A DNA stretch of 64,000 nucleotides, taken from the NCBI GenBank assembly GCA_003279115.1, contig QCBG01000004.1, positions 50,109 through 114,108 on the forward strand, written 5' to 3'. The notes below the pieces were generated by a model. It had not been told where the DNA came from. It worked only from the letters and a program-made list of their open reading frames with translations, and made no database searches. Source of the DNA: Prochlorococcus sp. AG-347-E03 (GTDB lineage Bacteria; Cyanobacteriota; Cyanobacteriia; PCC-6307; Cyanobiaceae). Every line of letters begins with the position of its first letter. The first letter of the stretch is position 1. Shown in pieces: positions 1-10,017 of the stretch. Both the position numbers and the translations under genes were made by a program.

Positions 1-1
1 T

Positions 2-1918
2 TTTCACGCTTCATTAGCAACACTAGCTCTATTATTTCCTGGTAGAGGAATAATTATTAATGGCTTTAAATCCTTTATAAGGAACCGTCCGGATATGGAT
101 TCTTTAGTAGCTCTTGGAGTAACCAGCGCATATACAACAAGTCTACTATCCTTAATTTTTCCTGCCACTGGTTTTCCTTGTTTTTTTAATGAACCAGTTA
201 TGTTGTTAGGTTTTATACTGATTGGGCGTTTCTTAGAGGAAAGAGCAAGGTACCAAACTGGTTCATCTATTGGGGAGTTATTAGATCTCCAACCTGAAGT
301 GGCAAATATCTACACAAAAGACAATCAAATAAAGTCAACGAGAGTAAACTCTTTAAGACCTGATCAAGAGATTCAAGTTTTAGCAGGAGACAGAGTTCCT
401 GCTGACTGCATTGTTACTCAAGGTAATTCATACATTGATGTTTCACATATTACTGGAGAATCCAAACCTATCGAGGTAAAAGAAGGCGATAATCTATCTA
501 GTGGATCTTTAAATCTTAATTCAACTCTTAGGCTTAAAGTACAAAAAGTCGGAGGAGATTCTTCTCTTGCAAAACTAGTAAGTCTTATTGAGTCTGTAAA
601 CGCTAGAAAACCGCGCATTCAAAGAATTGCTGATGAAATTGCAGGCAAATTTACTTACTTTGTACTTATTTTTGCGACTTTAACTTTCTTCTTTTGGTGG
701 AAGGGGGCAAAAAACATTTGGCCTGATTTATTAAGTCATAAGCATCAACTCATAACTCACTCAAGCCACACACTACATAGTTCACTTGGTAGTAATGCTG
801 AGAATTTCCTGAGTTTAGCTATTCAATTGTCAATTGCTGTTTTAGTTATAGCTTGTCCTTGTGCGTTAGGTTTAGCCACCCCAACAGTAATTACTGTCGC
901 ATCAGGTAAAGCAGCAAAAAAGGGGGTTTTATTTAAAGGGGGGGACAAAATAGAAATGGCCTCAAAAATTAATCACATTATTTTTGATAAGACAGGTACC
1001 TTAACAAAAGGTAAGCCTTTCATTGTTGATTATAAAAATAATAATGATCATTCATTTTTATTAAGAGTAGCTGCCAGTTTAGAAAAGGAAAGCAGACATC
1101 CAATCGCGGATGCCTTAATCCAAGAAGCAAAAAAACAAAATTTAAGTTTATTTCCAATAAAAAAAATTTTCACCCATTCAGGAAGAGGCATTTCTGGAGA
1201 ACTTGATTCAATTGATGGACTTATTAATATTGGAAATATTCAATGGCTACAAAGCAAAGGAATAATAATTGATAGTGATGCAAAAAAAGAAATTGAAAAT
1301 GAAGAGACAAAAACGAACACTATTATTGGAGTAAGTATTAAAGATAAGTTATTAGGCTTTATCTTGTTAGGAGATTTACTTAGAGATGATTCAATTAAAA
1401 CAGTTCAAAGTTTGAGGGAAAACAAATTTAAAATTAATATTTTAAGTGGAGATAGAAAACAAACAGTTTTAGCTTTAGCAAAAAAAATTGGTTGTAAAGA
1501 AACAGAAGTAAAATGGGATCTTCTTCCTCATATGAAGCTGAAGACTATAGAAAATTTAAAAATCAATAATAAAGTAGCAATGATTGGTGATGGTATCAAT
1601 GATGTCCCAGCCTTAGCATCCTCAGACTTAGGAATTGCAGTAGGTTCAGGGACTCAAATAGCCAAGGCGAATGCAGATGTAATACTGATGGGAGATCAAC
1701 TAAATGGATTAACATACTCATTAAATCTTGCAAAAAAAACTATAAAGAAAATAAAGCAAAATCTAACATGGGCTTTTGGTTACAACTTACTAGCTATTCC
1801 CTTAGCCGCAGGGATTTTATTCCCTAAATACGGTATTCTTCTAACTCCCTCAATAGCAGCATTATTAATGGCTATTAGCTCAATTACAGTTGTAATTAAT
1901 GCTTTATCTTTGGATTAA
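2..1918 (+). CDS. Copper-type heavy-metal P1B ATPase, 5'-truncated by window edge
   Basis: Frame is open from base 2 upstream of the listed ATG at 95; CPC motif IACPCALGLATPTVI, phosphorylation motif DKTGTLTKG, GDGINDVPAL hinge motif. Confidence 0.93.
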   Translation, partial: FHASLATLALLFPGRGIIINGFKSFIRNRPDMDSLVALGVTSAYTTSLLSLIFPATGFPCFFNEPVMLLGFILIGRFLEERARYQTGSSIGELLDLQPEVANIYTKDNQIKSTRVNSLRPDQEIQVLAGDRVPADCIVTQGNSYIDVSHITGESKPIEVKEGDNLSSGSLNLNSTLRLKVQKVGGDSSLAKLVSLIESVNARKPRIQRIADEIAGKFTYFVLIFATLTFFFWWKGAKNIWPDLLSHKHQLITHSSHTLHSSLGSNAENFLSLAIQLSIAVLVIACPCALGLATPTVITVASGKAAKKGVLFKGGDKIEMASKINHIIFDKTGTLTKGKPFIVDYKNNNDHSFLLRVAASLEKESRHPIADALIQEAKKQNLSLFPIKKIFTHSGRGISGELDSIDGLINIGNIQWLQSKGIIIDSDAKKEIENEETKTNTIIGVSIKDKLLGFILLGDLLRDDSIKTVQSLRENKFKINILSGDRKQTVLALAKKIGCKETEVKWDLLPHMKLKTIENLKINNKVAMIGDGINDVPALASSDLGIAVGSGTQIAKANADVILMGDQLNGLTYSLNLAKKTIKKIKQNLTWAFGYNLLAIPLAAGILFPKYGILLTPSIAALLMAISSITVVINALSLD

Positions 1919-2554
1919 ATGAAAGGAAAATTTATCGTTATTGAGGGTATTGATGGATGTGGTAAAACTACCCAAATAGATGAACTATCTAAATGGCTGC
2001 CTAATAGTGGTTTAATGAAGAAAAGGTCTAAATTAATCACAACAAGAGAGCCGGGAGGCAGTCTATTAGGGAAAAAACTTAGAGGTCTGATTCTTGATAA
2101 TAATGAAAATAACAAGCCTTCATCACTTGCAGAGTTATTGCTTTATTCAGCGGATAGAGCTGAACATGTCTCAAAAATCATTTCACCTGCTTTAAATAAT
2201 AATGATTGGGTAATTAGTGATAGATTTTCTGATTCCACTTTGGCTTATCAAGGTTATGGAAGAGACATCAATTTAGAAATAATTAAAAATATTGAATCAA
2301 TTGTGTGTCAAGGAGAATATCCTGACCTAACGTTCTTCTTAGAAATTTCTCCAGAAGAAAGTATCTTGCGAAGAAAAAATGAAATTCCTGATAGAATAGA
2401 ATCTGAGGGTATAAGATTTTTAGAAAAAGTAAATGAAGGTTTCAAACTAATTGCCAAAGAAAAAAAATGGAAAGTTATATCAGCCTCACAAAATATTAAA
2501 ACTATTTCCAATCAAATTAAAGAAACAGTAATAAGCAAATTTTCTAAAAAATGA
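1919..2554 (+). CDS. tmk: Thymidylate kinase
   Basis: P-loop [37 protein letters not shown] motifs; 4-bp ATGA overlap with next gene. Confidence 0.95.
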   Translation: MKGKFIVIEGIDGCGKTTQIDELSKWLPNSGLMKKRSKLITTREPGGSLLGKKLRGLILDNNENNKPSSLAELLLYSADRAEHVSKIISPALNNNDWVISDRFSDSTLAYQGYGRDINLEIIKNIESIVCQGEYPDLTFFLEISPEESILRRKNEIPDRIESEGIRFLEKVNEGFKLIAKEKKWKVISASQNIKTISNQIKETVISKFSKK

Positions 2555-3513
2555 TTAAGGTCAAAAAAAATAATTTCTTCTTAAATGAAGAAGTAAATAA
2601 GTACCTTAACAGAATAATTAAAAACAAATCATTTACTAATGGTTATATATTTTATGGTGCTGAAGGAGTAGGAAAAAAACAAACTGCTCTTAAATTTATA
2701 AAAGAAATTTCCAAAGAATCTTCTCTGAGCGGAAATATTGAAGAAAGAATTACCAACAATAACTATCCTGATTTTCTCATTATCGAACCTACCTCTAATT
2801 TAGAAGCTAAAAATTCAAAAAGTTCCGATCTTGGAAAAACAACTAAAAGTGGATCTGAGAATATTAAGATTGCTCAAATCCGTAATATCAAAAGTTTTCT
2901 TGGTCAAAAATCAATAAACTCAGCAAAAAAAATTGTTTTAATTCTTGATGCACATCTTCTAAATGAAGCTGCCTCAAATTGCCTTTTAAAAACACTTGAA
3001 GAACCTAATAATGGCATTTTTATCTTATTAACATCAAAATTAAATCTTCTCTTAGATACAATTATTTCGAGATGTCAATTAGTAAGGTTTCGATCATTTT
3101 CTAGTAAACAAATAAAATCTTTATTAAAAGATTGTTTAGATCCTTCTCAATTTAATATTGATGGGAAATTCAAAATAGAAGATTTAATAAACTTTTCCAA
3201 TGGATCTCCAGGCAAATTATTAAAAAATATCGAAATTTTGAATGCATTACCAGATGAAATTATAGATAAATTAAATTCTCCAATAAAAAGTAGTCTAAAA
3301 ATTTTAGAAGTATCTAAATTAATAACTGAACAATTAGAAATTAATCAACAGATATACTTAGTCAATTTAATGCAAATTAGTTGGTGGAGAAAAACAAAAA
3401 ATATGGATCTAGTAAAAAAACTTGAAAAATTAAAAGTTTACATAACAAAAAACATTCAACCTAGATTGGCATGGGAGATAACTTTGTTAAAAATATCAAC
3501 AAAGTATGATTGA
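2551..3513 (+). CDS. holB: DNA polymerase III delta' subunit
   Basis: [12 protein letters not shown]-loop, [28 protein letters not shown] motifs; directly follows tmk. Confidence 0.88.
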   Translation: MIKVKKNNFFLNEEVNKYLNRIIKNKSFTNGYIFYGAEGVGKKQTALKFIKEISKESSLSGNIEERITNNNYPDFLIIEPTSNLEAKNSKSSDLGKTTKSGSENIKIAQIRNIKSFLGQKSINSAKKIVLILDAHLLNEAASNCLLKTLEEPNNGIFILLTSKLNLLLDTIISRCQLVRFRSFSSKQIKSLLKDCLDPSQFNIDGKFKIEDLINFSNGSPGKLLKNIEILNALPDEIIDKLNSPIKSSLKILEVSKLITEQLEINQQIYLVNLMQISWWRKTKNMDLVKKLEKLKVYITKNIQPRLAWEITLLKISTKYD

Positions 3514-3516
3514 GAT

Positions 3517-4299
3517 TTAATCTATTGCTGAATTTATCAAATCAGGATTTCTTGCTTGAATAAAGTCTTTCTTGGCAGTTTCTACTTGAGAGCCAACGGG
3601 CAACTCAAGACAATAACCAGCTCCATATACAGTTTTAATGTAAGTAGGCTTACGAGGATCAGGTTCTAACTTAGTGCGTAAGTGTCTAATATGAACCCTT
3701 ATTGTCTCAATATCATCGTCAGGTTCATATCCCCAAACTTCTTTAAGAATTAATGCTGGAGATACAGTTTGACCATGCCTTTGTAAAAGACAATGAAGTA
3801 ATTCAAATTCTAGGTGTGTTAATCTAACAGGAGATTCAAACCAGATAGCTTCAAATCTTTCCGGTACTAAAGTAAGAGGGCCATAATTTAAAATTTCTTG
3901 CTGATTACTAGAATTCAACTGTGCTCTGTTTGTCCTTCTTAATAATGCTTTTATACGAACATGTAATTCTTCTAGATCAAAAGGTTTAGTAATGTAGTCA
4001 TCAGCACCTGAATTAAAACCAGTAACTTTATCTTTAAGACCACCCAACGCTGTTATCATCAAAATTGGAATATTTGAAGTTCTTTCATCTCGTCTGAGTC
4101 GTTGACATAAAGTTAATCCATCTACGTTTGGTAACATCAAATCTAGAAGTATCAAATCTGGTGAGTATTGAAGCGCTAAAGCTTGTCCTCTAATGCCATC
4201 TTCTGCTTTTTGAACATCAAAACCAGAATGTTCTAAATGCCTAGCTACCAAATCACGCATATCACGATCATCTTCTATTAAAAGGATTGAAATTTTCAT
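3517..4299 (-). CDS. rpaA: OmpR-family response regulator, RpaA-like
   Basis: Receiver domain plus winged helix; [19 protein letters not shown]...[20 protein letters not shown]...[47 protein letters not shown] resembles cyanobacterial RpaA. Confidence 0.82.
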   Translation of the reverse strand: MKISILLIEDDRDMRDLVARHLEHSGFDVQKAEDGIRGQALALQYSPDLILLDLMLPNVDGLTLCQRLRRDERTSNIPILMITALGGLKDKVTGFNSGADDYITKPFDLEELHVRIKALLRRTNRAQLNSSNQQEILNYGPLTLVPERFEAIWFESPVRLTHLEFELLHCLLQRHGQTVSPALILKEVWGYEPDDDIETIRVHIRHLRTKLEPDPRKPTYIKTVYGAGYCLELPVGSQVETAKKDFIQARNPDLINSAID

Positions 4300-4705
4300 A
4301 TTTATAAACTATTAAATTAAGATTAAGTTTCAGTAATAAGATTCTCTCAAGAATTTAGAAAGATTGCTGAATTAGTGTAAACATTTTTATCAATTAGGTT
4401 TATAAATAAACTCAGTAATAGCAATCTGTTAGAGAGAAATTACAACTTTTTTAAAAGTTTAAATTTCACAATTTCTTTCGATTCTATTTACTTTTTCTTA
4501 ATAATTACGGGAATATCAAAAAAATCGTGATCGAATTTTCAAGAATATTTAATTCATATTTCCATAGTAAATAAAGGTAATCAAAAATGAAATTAAATGT
4601 TTATTCTCACTTTTCGAATAGGATTTAACTAAGTTTACAGTCTTATATTTCTTCTTAGTGTTTAAGCTCAAAATTTCTTCTATATTAAAAAAAATCTAAA
4701 TATTT

Positions 4706-5065
4706 ATGAAAAAGAAGTCATTTATCTATTCTGATTTATCAAAAAAACAACTAGAAAACCTCAAAGAATTTTACATACAAAAGAAAGTTGAATCAATGAG
4801 TCATAAAGAACTTGAACAATATGTAAAAGAAATTATTTCTCATCAGATAAACGACACCATCGACAAAGAAGAAGAAATGGAAGCATGGAAAGAAATGTCA
4901 GATTTTTTTGGAGATAACTTTGAGATAGTTATCCAGGAAATGCAAGCAAAATATAGTGAAGAGAAAAACGTTCTTGAAAAAGAAATAGATGATCATCAAC
5001 AAAGAATAGAATTACTTGAAAGAAATAACTTAAATCAAGAGAAAAAAGATATGTGGGATGACTAG
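4706..5065 (+). CDS. Hypothetical protein, Lys/Glu-rich, probably coiled-coil
   Basis: 119-aa ORF with charged helical composition, in-frame ATG, no better overlapping ORF. Confidence 0.6.
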   Translation: MKKKSFIYSDLSKKQLENLKEFYIQKKVESMSHKELEQYVKEIISHQINDTIDKEEEMEAWKEMSDFFGDNFEIVIQEMQAKYSEEKNVLEKEIDDHQQRIELLERNNLNQEKKDMWDD

Positions 5066-5393
5066 AATTTTTTGCAAGGCTTAAATTACGAAAAAAAAAG
5101 AATAAATATGACGATTGTATAGAACGCAATAGTCGATTCAAGAAAATAATTTTTAATAACATTGCGTATTTAAGCATGTTATTATAACTGTAATTTAAAC
5201 TAATACAATAAATTCTAAAAATCTGTTGTATGATTGATTTTATAAAATAAATTAAATGTTCTAATTACTGTTATTAAATAATAAAATAAATAGATAATAT
5301 ATTCTTCTAACTATTTTTTTAAAAAAAAGCATAGTAAATTAAAAAAGCCAACTTTATTATGTTTACTTTTAATGGGTTATTGAAATGTATAAA

Positions 5394-5475
5394 CTCACCG
5401 GGCGAAAGTCGGGTAGACCTTTCCTTATAGTGCCTGACGTAAATTGATATGAAAAAATCATGAATTTCAGGAATA
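5394..5475 (+). ncRNA. Candidate structured small RNA
   Basis: GC-rich island in AT-rich intergenic DNA; hairpin ACCGGGC-GAAA-GUCGGGU and a second bulged stem CCTG..AAATT..ATGA/TCAT..AATTT.CAGG; TATAAA at 5388-5393 upstream. Confidence 0.35.
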
Positions 5476-5524
5476 TTCCCACCATTTTTATAAAAAATTG
5501 AACTGGGAAAAATAAAACGACAAT

Positions 5525-5547
5525 AAAAAAGATCCCTTCTGGGATCT
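5525..5547 (-). terminator. Rho-independent terminator downstream of tRNA-Asn
   Basis: AGATCCC-TTCT-GGGATCT inverted repeat; on the minus strand followed by TTTTTT. Confidence 0.8.
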
Positions 5548-5575
5548 CATGAGTTGGTATAAACATTAAAATTAA

Positions 5576-5647
<72 letters not shown>

Positions 5648-5696
5648 TTATAAAATGAATTTAACTCTTTAAAGTGCCTTATGACAAGTAAAAGTA

Positions 5697-6371
5697 TTAA
5701 TTATATTGAAATTTTGATGGTTCTTGCCATTTAGATAAAAAACCATTTTTTAACTCTGCCACTGAATCAGCGTAAGTTAATTCTTCATAACGATGAGTAA
5801 TCCATAAAGCAGATAAAGGTTTTTTATGGTCACTTGTAAGATTTTTAATAGTTTTTAAAACTTTTAATTGGCTCGTTTGATCTAGTAAAGCTGTAGGCTC
5901 ATCCAAAAGAATAAAATTTCTATTACTAATAAGAGCGCATGCAATAGTTAAGCGTTGTTTTTGGCCTCCGCTTAAAGTGTGTATTGGCCTTTTTTCAAAA
6001 CCAGTCAAACCCACCTGATCAAGCACATATTCAATTTTTTTATTAGCTTCATAATCGCTTATATCTTGATTAATATTAATCAGAAGTTCGCTCCTGCAAT
6101 TTGGCATCAATATTTGATGATCAGGGTTTTGAAAGACCATCCCAATATTTGCGTTTGAATTAACAATTCCATTTTGGGGTTTAATTATTCCATTTATTAA
6201 TTTTAAAAGGGTACTTTTTCCACTTCCGTTTTTACCAACGACCATCCAAAATCCAGGTTTTTTTAATGAAAAATTACATTTAAAAATTAAATTATCCTTT
6301 TTCCCAGAATAGGAAAAAGAGACATCTTTGAAATGAATGTGAGGTATTTCATTTTCAAGAGCACCTGGCAT
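5697..6371 (-). CDS. ABC transporter ATP-binding protein, CbiO/ECF-like
   Basis: Walker A VGKNGSGKSTLLKL, LSGGQKQRLTIACAL, LLDEPTALLD. Confidence 0.85.
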   Translation of the reverse strand: MPGALENEIPHIHFKDVSFSYSGKKDNLIFKCNFSLKKPGFWMVVGKNGSGKSTLLKLINGIIKPQNGIVNSNANIGMVFQNPDHQILMPNCRSELLININQDISDYEANKKIEYVLDQVGLTGFEKRPIHTLSGGQKQRLTIACALISNRNFILLDEPTALLDQTSQLKVLKTIKNLTSDHKKPLSALWITHRYEELTYADSVAELKNGFLSKWQEPSKFQYN

Positions 6372-6376
6372 TAATT

Positions 6377-6652
6377 CTATGAATCTATATCTAGAGAAAA
6401 TCCTGGTCTTTTAGCTCCCCCAGCTACTGATGATTTTTCATATATCTGAACAGAAATGACTTCTTTAGCTCTTACAGCAATTAATTTATCTTGCACTTTG
6501 TCACACCTTAATTCAATTAAGTTTGAGGATTCTACATTTTCGTTCATAGCATTTTTGATTTCATCATAAATTTGTTGAACATCTTCAAATTCTTTCTTTT
6601 GGATTGAAAGTGGAAAAGGTGAATATCTCATACTTAGTTCCAACGAATACAT
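6377..6652 (-). CDS. UPF0367 family protein
   Basis: MYSLELSMRYSPFPLSIQKKEFEDVQQIYDEI...QIYEKSSVAGGAKRPGF resembles the cyanobacterial UPF0367 family. Confidence 0.75.
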   Translation of the reverse strand: MYSLELSMRYSPFPLSIQKKEFEDVQQIYDEIKNAMNENVESSNLIELRCDKVQDKLIAVRAKEVISVQIYEKSSVAGGAKRPGFSLDIDS

Positions 6653-6804
6653 AATTATTAAAAAAACTACCTTCTATAATAATAAATATTTTTACGCAGA
6701 AAGTTATTTAAATTAAATTCTTTTGAGAAAATTACATAAAAGATCTTTAAATACAATTATGATATTAATAGGAGATTTAATTTTGCAATTTAAATAATCA
6801 TTTC

Positions 6805-7773
6805 ATGGAAATAGCAAATGATATAACTTCTCTTGTTGGAAATACCCCTTTAGTTAAATTAAATCGAATCAGAGAGTATTTTAATTGTTATCCAGAAATA
6901 ATAGCCAAACTAGAAAGTTTCAATCCATCGGCATCTGTTAAAGATCGCATCGCTTATTCAATGTTATGTAAAGCTGAAGAAGAAGGATTGATTACACCAG
7001 ATAAAACAACATTAATTGAAGCAACAAGTGGTAATACTGGCATCGCATTAGCAATGGTAGCTGCAGCAAAAGGCTATAAATTGATATTAACCATGCCAGA
7101 TACAATGAGTATTGAGAGAAGGGCAATGTTGAGAGCATATGGAGCTGAATTACAACTAACGCCAGGCAAAGAAGGAATGAAAGGAGCTTTAGATTTAGCT
7201 AATGAGTTATCTTCAAGCATTCCCAATAGCTATAAATTTAATCAATTTGAAAATTTTGCTAATCCTGATATTCATGAAAAAACAACGGCTCAAGAAATAT
7301 GGGACCAATCCAATAACAATTTAGATGGACTAGTTACAGGAGTAGGCACTGGGGGAACAATTACTGGTTGCGCACGTTTCTTGAAAAAAGTAAATCCAAA
7401 TTGCAAAATTTATGCTGTAGAGCCCAAAAAAAGTGCTGTCATTTCAGGAGAAAAAGCAGGACCTCATTCAATTCAAGGAATAGGAGCAGGTTTCGTACCA
7501 AAAGTCCTAGATACTAAGTTAATAGATGAAATTATCAAAATAGATGACGATGAAGCTTTTTATTATGGACGTTTGTTAGCTCGATTGGAAGGTCTTTTAT
7601 CAGGCATTAGCAGCGGTGCAGCTTTAGCAGCAACTATAAAAATCGGTGAGAGAAAAGAACTGATGAATAAAAGATTGATAGTAATTCTTCCAAGCTTTGG
7701 TGAGAGATATTTATCAACAGCAATGTTTGAATCGAATACCTCAATTCAATCCAGAAAAGATGGTTATCTTTAA
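6805..7773 (+). CDS. cysK: Cysteine synthase (O-acetylserine sulfhydrylase)
   Basis: NPSASVKDRIA PLP-lysine motif, EATSGNTGIALA, GTGGTITG, SGISSGAA. Confidence 0.93.
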   Translation: MEIANDITSLVGNTPLVKLNRIREYFNCYPEIIAKLESFNPSASVKDRIAYSMLCKAEEEGLITPDKTTLIEATSGNTGIALAMVAAAKGYKLILTMPDTMSIERRAMLRAYGAELQLTPGKEGMKGALDLANELSSSIPNSYKFNQFENFANPDIHEKTTAQEIWDQSNNNLDGLVTGVGTGGTITGCARFLKKVNPNCKIYAVEPKKSAVISGEKAGPHSIQGIGAGFVPKVLDTKLIDEIIKIDDDEAFYYGRLLARLEGLLSGISSGAALAATIKIGERKELMNKRLIVILPSFGERYLSTAMFESNTSIQSRKDGYL

Positions 7774-7789
7774 TTTCTAATTCACAAAA

Positions 7790-8467
7790 ATGAAGAAAAA
7801 TTTATATGAAGAATTAGGCCTCAAAAAAAATGCAACCAAAAGTGAAATTAAATCTTCATATCGTTCTTTAGCTAAAAAACATCATCCTGATGCAGGCGGA
7901 GAAAAAGAACGATTTCTTGCAATACAAAATGCCTGGGAGACATTAAATGACCCTATAAAAAAAGAGCAATATGATAGAACAATTTTTTCTTGCAGTACAT
8001 CATTTCATTCATTAAATGAAAATTGGGAAGATAATTACAATTCAAAAAAATATAATTCTTCAATTAAAGATAAAGAAGTTCAAACATGGATTAAAGAGAT
8101 TTACACTCCCATCAATAGATTAATTAGTCAAATAATTAAACCTCTGAATAACGAGATAAAAGAACTATCTGCTGATCCATATGATGAACAACTAATGGAA
8201 AATTTTTGCAATTATATAAGTCTCTCACAAAAGAAAATAGATAAAGTTGACAAAATTTATAACAAAAAATTAGTTCCAAAGCCTGTTTCAGCTTTAGGAC
8301 TCGATCTATATCATTGTTTTTCACAAGTTAAAGATGCGCTATTAGAATTTGATAGATATACACAAGGATACGTAGATGATTACTTATTTGATGGTAAAGA
8401 AATGATTAAAGAAGCAAAAAGGATCCAATCAAAGATGTCTGTAGAAAAAAGGAGTAAAAACTTTTAA
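7790..8467 (+). CDS. J-domain (DnaJ-like) protein
   Basis: N-terminal LYEELGLKKNATKSEIKSSYRSLAKKHHPDAGG J domain with HPD. Confidence 0.88.
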   Translation: MKKNLYEELGLKKNATKSEIKSSYRSLAKKHHPDAGGEKERFLAIQNAWETLNDPIKKEQYDRTIFSCSTSFHSLNENWEDNYNSKKYNSSIKDKEVQTWIKEIYTPINRLISQIIKPLNNEIKELSADPYDEQLMENFCNYISLSQKKIDKVDKIYNKKLVPKPVSALGLDLYHCFSQVKDALLEFDRYTQGYVDDYLFDGKEMIKEAKRIQSKMSVEKRSKNF

Positions 8468-8497
8468 GTATTAAAATTAAAATTCCAAGTATAAAAT

Positions 8498-8734
8498 TTA
8501 TTGCATATACTCTTTGAGTTGATCTAATTTCAACCAAACATCTGGAACAGGTCTACGCCACCGCACTTGAGCATATTCTTCTTTGACTGAAAGAATCTCT
8601 CCAGGACCTTCAAAGACATAATTAGGCAGATCATTATCACTGGATAGCGCTTCGATACTTTTTATATAAATTTCTCTATCGACAAAAACTAAGCTTCCTT
8701 TCTTGAGAGGTTTCTTTGGAATAGAATCTGTCAT
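8498..8734 (-). CDS. ndhO: NAD(P)H-quinone oxidoreductase subunit O
   Basis: KKGSLVFVDREIY...YVFEGPGEILSVKEEYAQVRWRRPVPDVWLKLDQL matches NdhO-type sequence. Confidence 0.85.
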   Translation of the reverse strand: MTDSIPKKPLKKGSLVFVDREIYIKSIEALSSDNDLPNYVFEGPGEILSVKEEYAQVRWRRPVPDVWLKLDQLKEYMQ

Positions 8735-8870
8735 AATAAATTCAAGAAAGTTATTTGAAATCTATTATACAAAAACTTGTTTGGAAAATATTGAAAAAAA
8801 TTTATACCGGAATAATAATTACAAACGTCAAAAAAATTTAATAGCCTTAAACCATAAACATCTATATGAT

Positions 8871-9797
8871 ATGCGTCTTTTACTACTTGGCTGCACTGGA
8901 TTTGTTGGTAAAGAATTAGTACCAACACTACTCAATGAAAATCACGAAATATACATTGTAAGTAGAAAACCTATAAGCAAATTAAAGATTGATTTAGATT
9001 TCAATAAGTTGAAATTTTTTCAAATAGATCTAACAAAAGAAAAAAACTGGAATAACGAAAATCTTCTAAATATTTTAAGAGAGACAGATGGAATTATTAA
9101 CTTAATGGGAGAACCCATAGCAGAAAAAAAATGGACTTCTGAACAAAAACAGGAGATTGAAAAAAGTCGTATTAACACCACGAAATTTATGATGAAGACA
9201 CTTAAAAATTTTAAAATAAACCCAAAAGTCATTATAAATGGATCAGCAATAGGTTATTACGGTACAAGTTTGTCTGATGAATTCACTGAAAATAGTATTG
9301 GAGGAAAAGATTTTTTAGCTAATCTTTGCAAAAAATGGGAAGCGGTCGCTGCTGAAAAACCATTTTTCTCAAGGTTAGTTATTTTTAGAATTGGAATAGT
9401 TCTAGAAGCAGATGGAGGAGCATTAGGGAAAATGCTCCCTATTTTTAAAGTTGGATTAGGTGGACCAATTGGAGATGGCAAGCAATGGATGAGTTGGATT
9501 CATAGAACTGATTTATGTACATTAATTACTCAAGCATTAGTTGATAAAAAGTATTCGGGAGCATTTAATGCTGTTGCACCAAATCCAGTATTAATGAGAG
9601 ACTTTTCTCAGACTTTAGGAAAATGTCTGAATAGACCTAATTTACTTCCAGTGCCTGGAGCGGTTTTAAAAATATTGTTAGGAGATGGAGCAAAAGTTGT
9701 ATTAGAAGGACAAAAAGTAATTAGCAATAAACTCAAAAATTATACCTTTAAATATCCTCTTCTTGAGAAAGCAATTTACGCCTCCACCAAGAATTAA
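8871..9797 (+). CDS. NAD-dependent epimerase, SDR39U1/YfcH-like (TIGR01777 type)
   Basis: In-frame ATG at 8871 gives MRLLLLGCTGFVGKELVP Rossmann start; GYYG...W, RIGIVLEADGGALGKMLPIFKVGLGGPIGDGKQWMSWIH. Confidence 0.88.
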   Translation: MRLLLLGCTGFVGKELVPTLLNENHEIYIVSRKPISKLKIDLDFNKLKFFQIDLTKEKNWNNENLLNILRETDGIINLMGEPIAEKKWTSEQKQEIEKSRINTTKFMMKTLKNFKINPKVIINGSAIGYYGTSLSDEFTENSIGGKDFLANLCKKWEAVAAEKPFFSRLVIFRIGIVLEADGGALGKMLPIFKVGLGGPIGDGKQWMSWIHRTDLCTLITQALVDKKYSGAFNAVAPNPVLMRDFSQTLGKCLNRPNLLPVPGAVLKILLGDGAKVVLEGQKVISNKLKNYTFKYPLLEKAIYASTKN

Positions 9798-10017
9798 TAC
9801 CATTTACTAAAGCACCAATAATAAGAATTGTTATTAATGGAACTACAAGAGGATTCCAAATTATCTGAATAAAATTAATAAAAATAAATATGCCATTTAA
9901 TTGCATCAAGATTGCAAAAATAAAAAATATTGCAAAAAAAATGACTGTAAATAAATTTATCAATAACAAATTATCAATAATTTGTTTTAACTTATTTTGA
10001 TTATTTTCTTTAATCAT
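9748..10017 (-). CDS. Small hypothetical membrane protein
   Basis: 89 aa with two hydrophobic segments; overlaps the start of the downstream gene on the same strand by 8 bp. Confidence 0.65.
   Translation of the reverse strand: MIKENNQNKLKQIIDNLLLINLFTVIFFAIFFIFAILMQLNGIFIFINFIQIIWNPLVVPLITILIIGALVNGINSWWRRKLLSQEEDI

Noticed and set aside
418-618. Minus-strand ORF of 66 aa inside the P-type ATPase
   Set aside because: Antisense shadow of a strongly supported coding frame; no family resemblance. The same applies to the other nested antisense ORFs in the track (e.g. 1915-2115, 9257-9481, 37671-37856, 53396-53695, 61420-61602).
5369-5566. 65-aa minus-strand ORF in the 5.07-5.58 kb gap
   Set aside because: Composition looks random; it crosses both the structured RNA candidate and the tRNA-Asn terminator.
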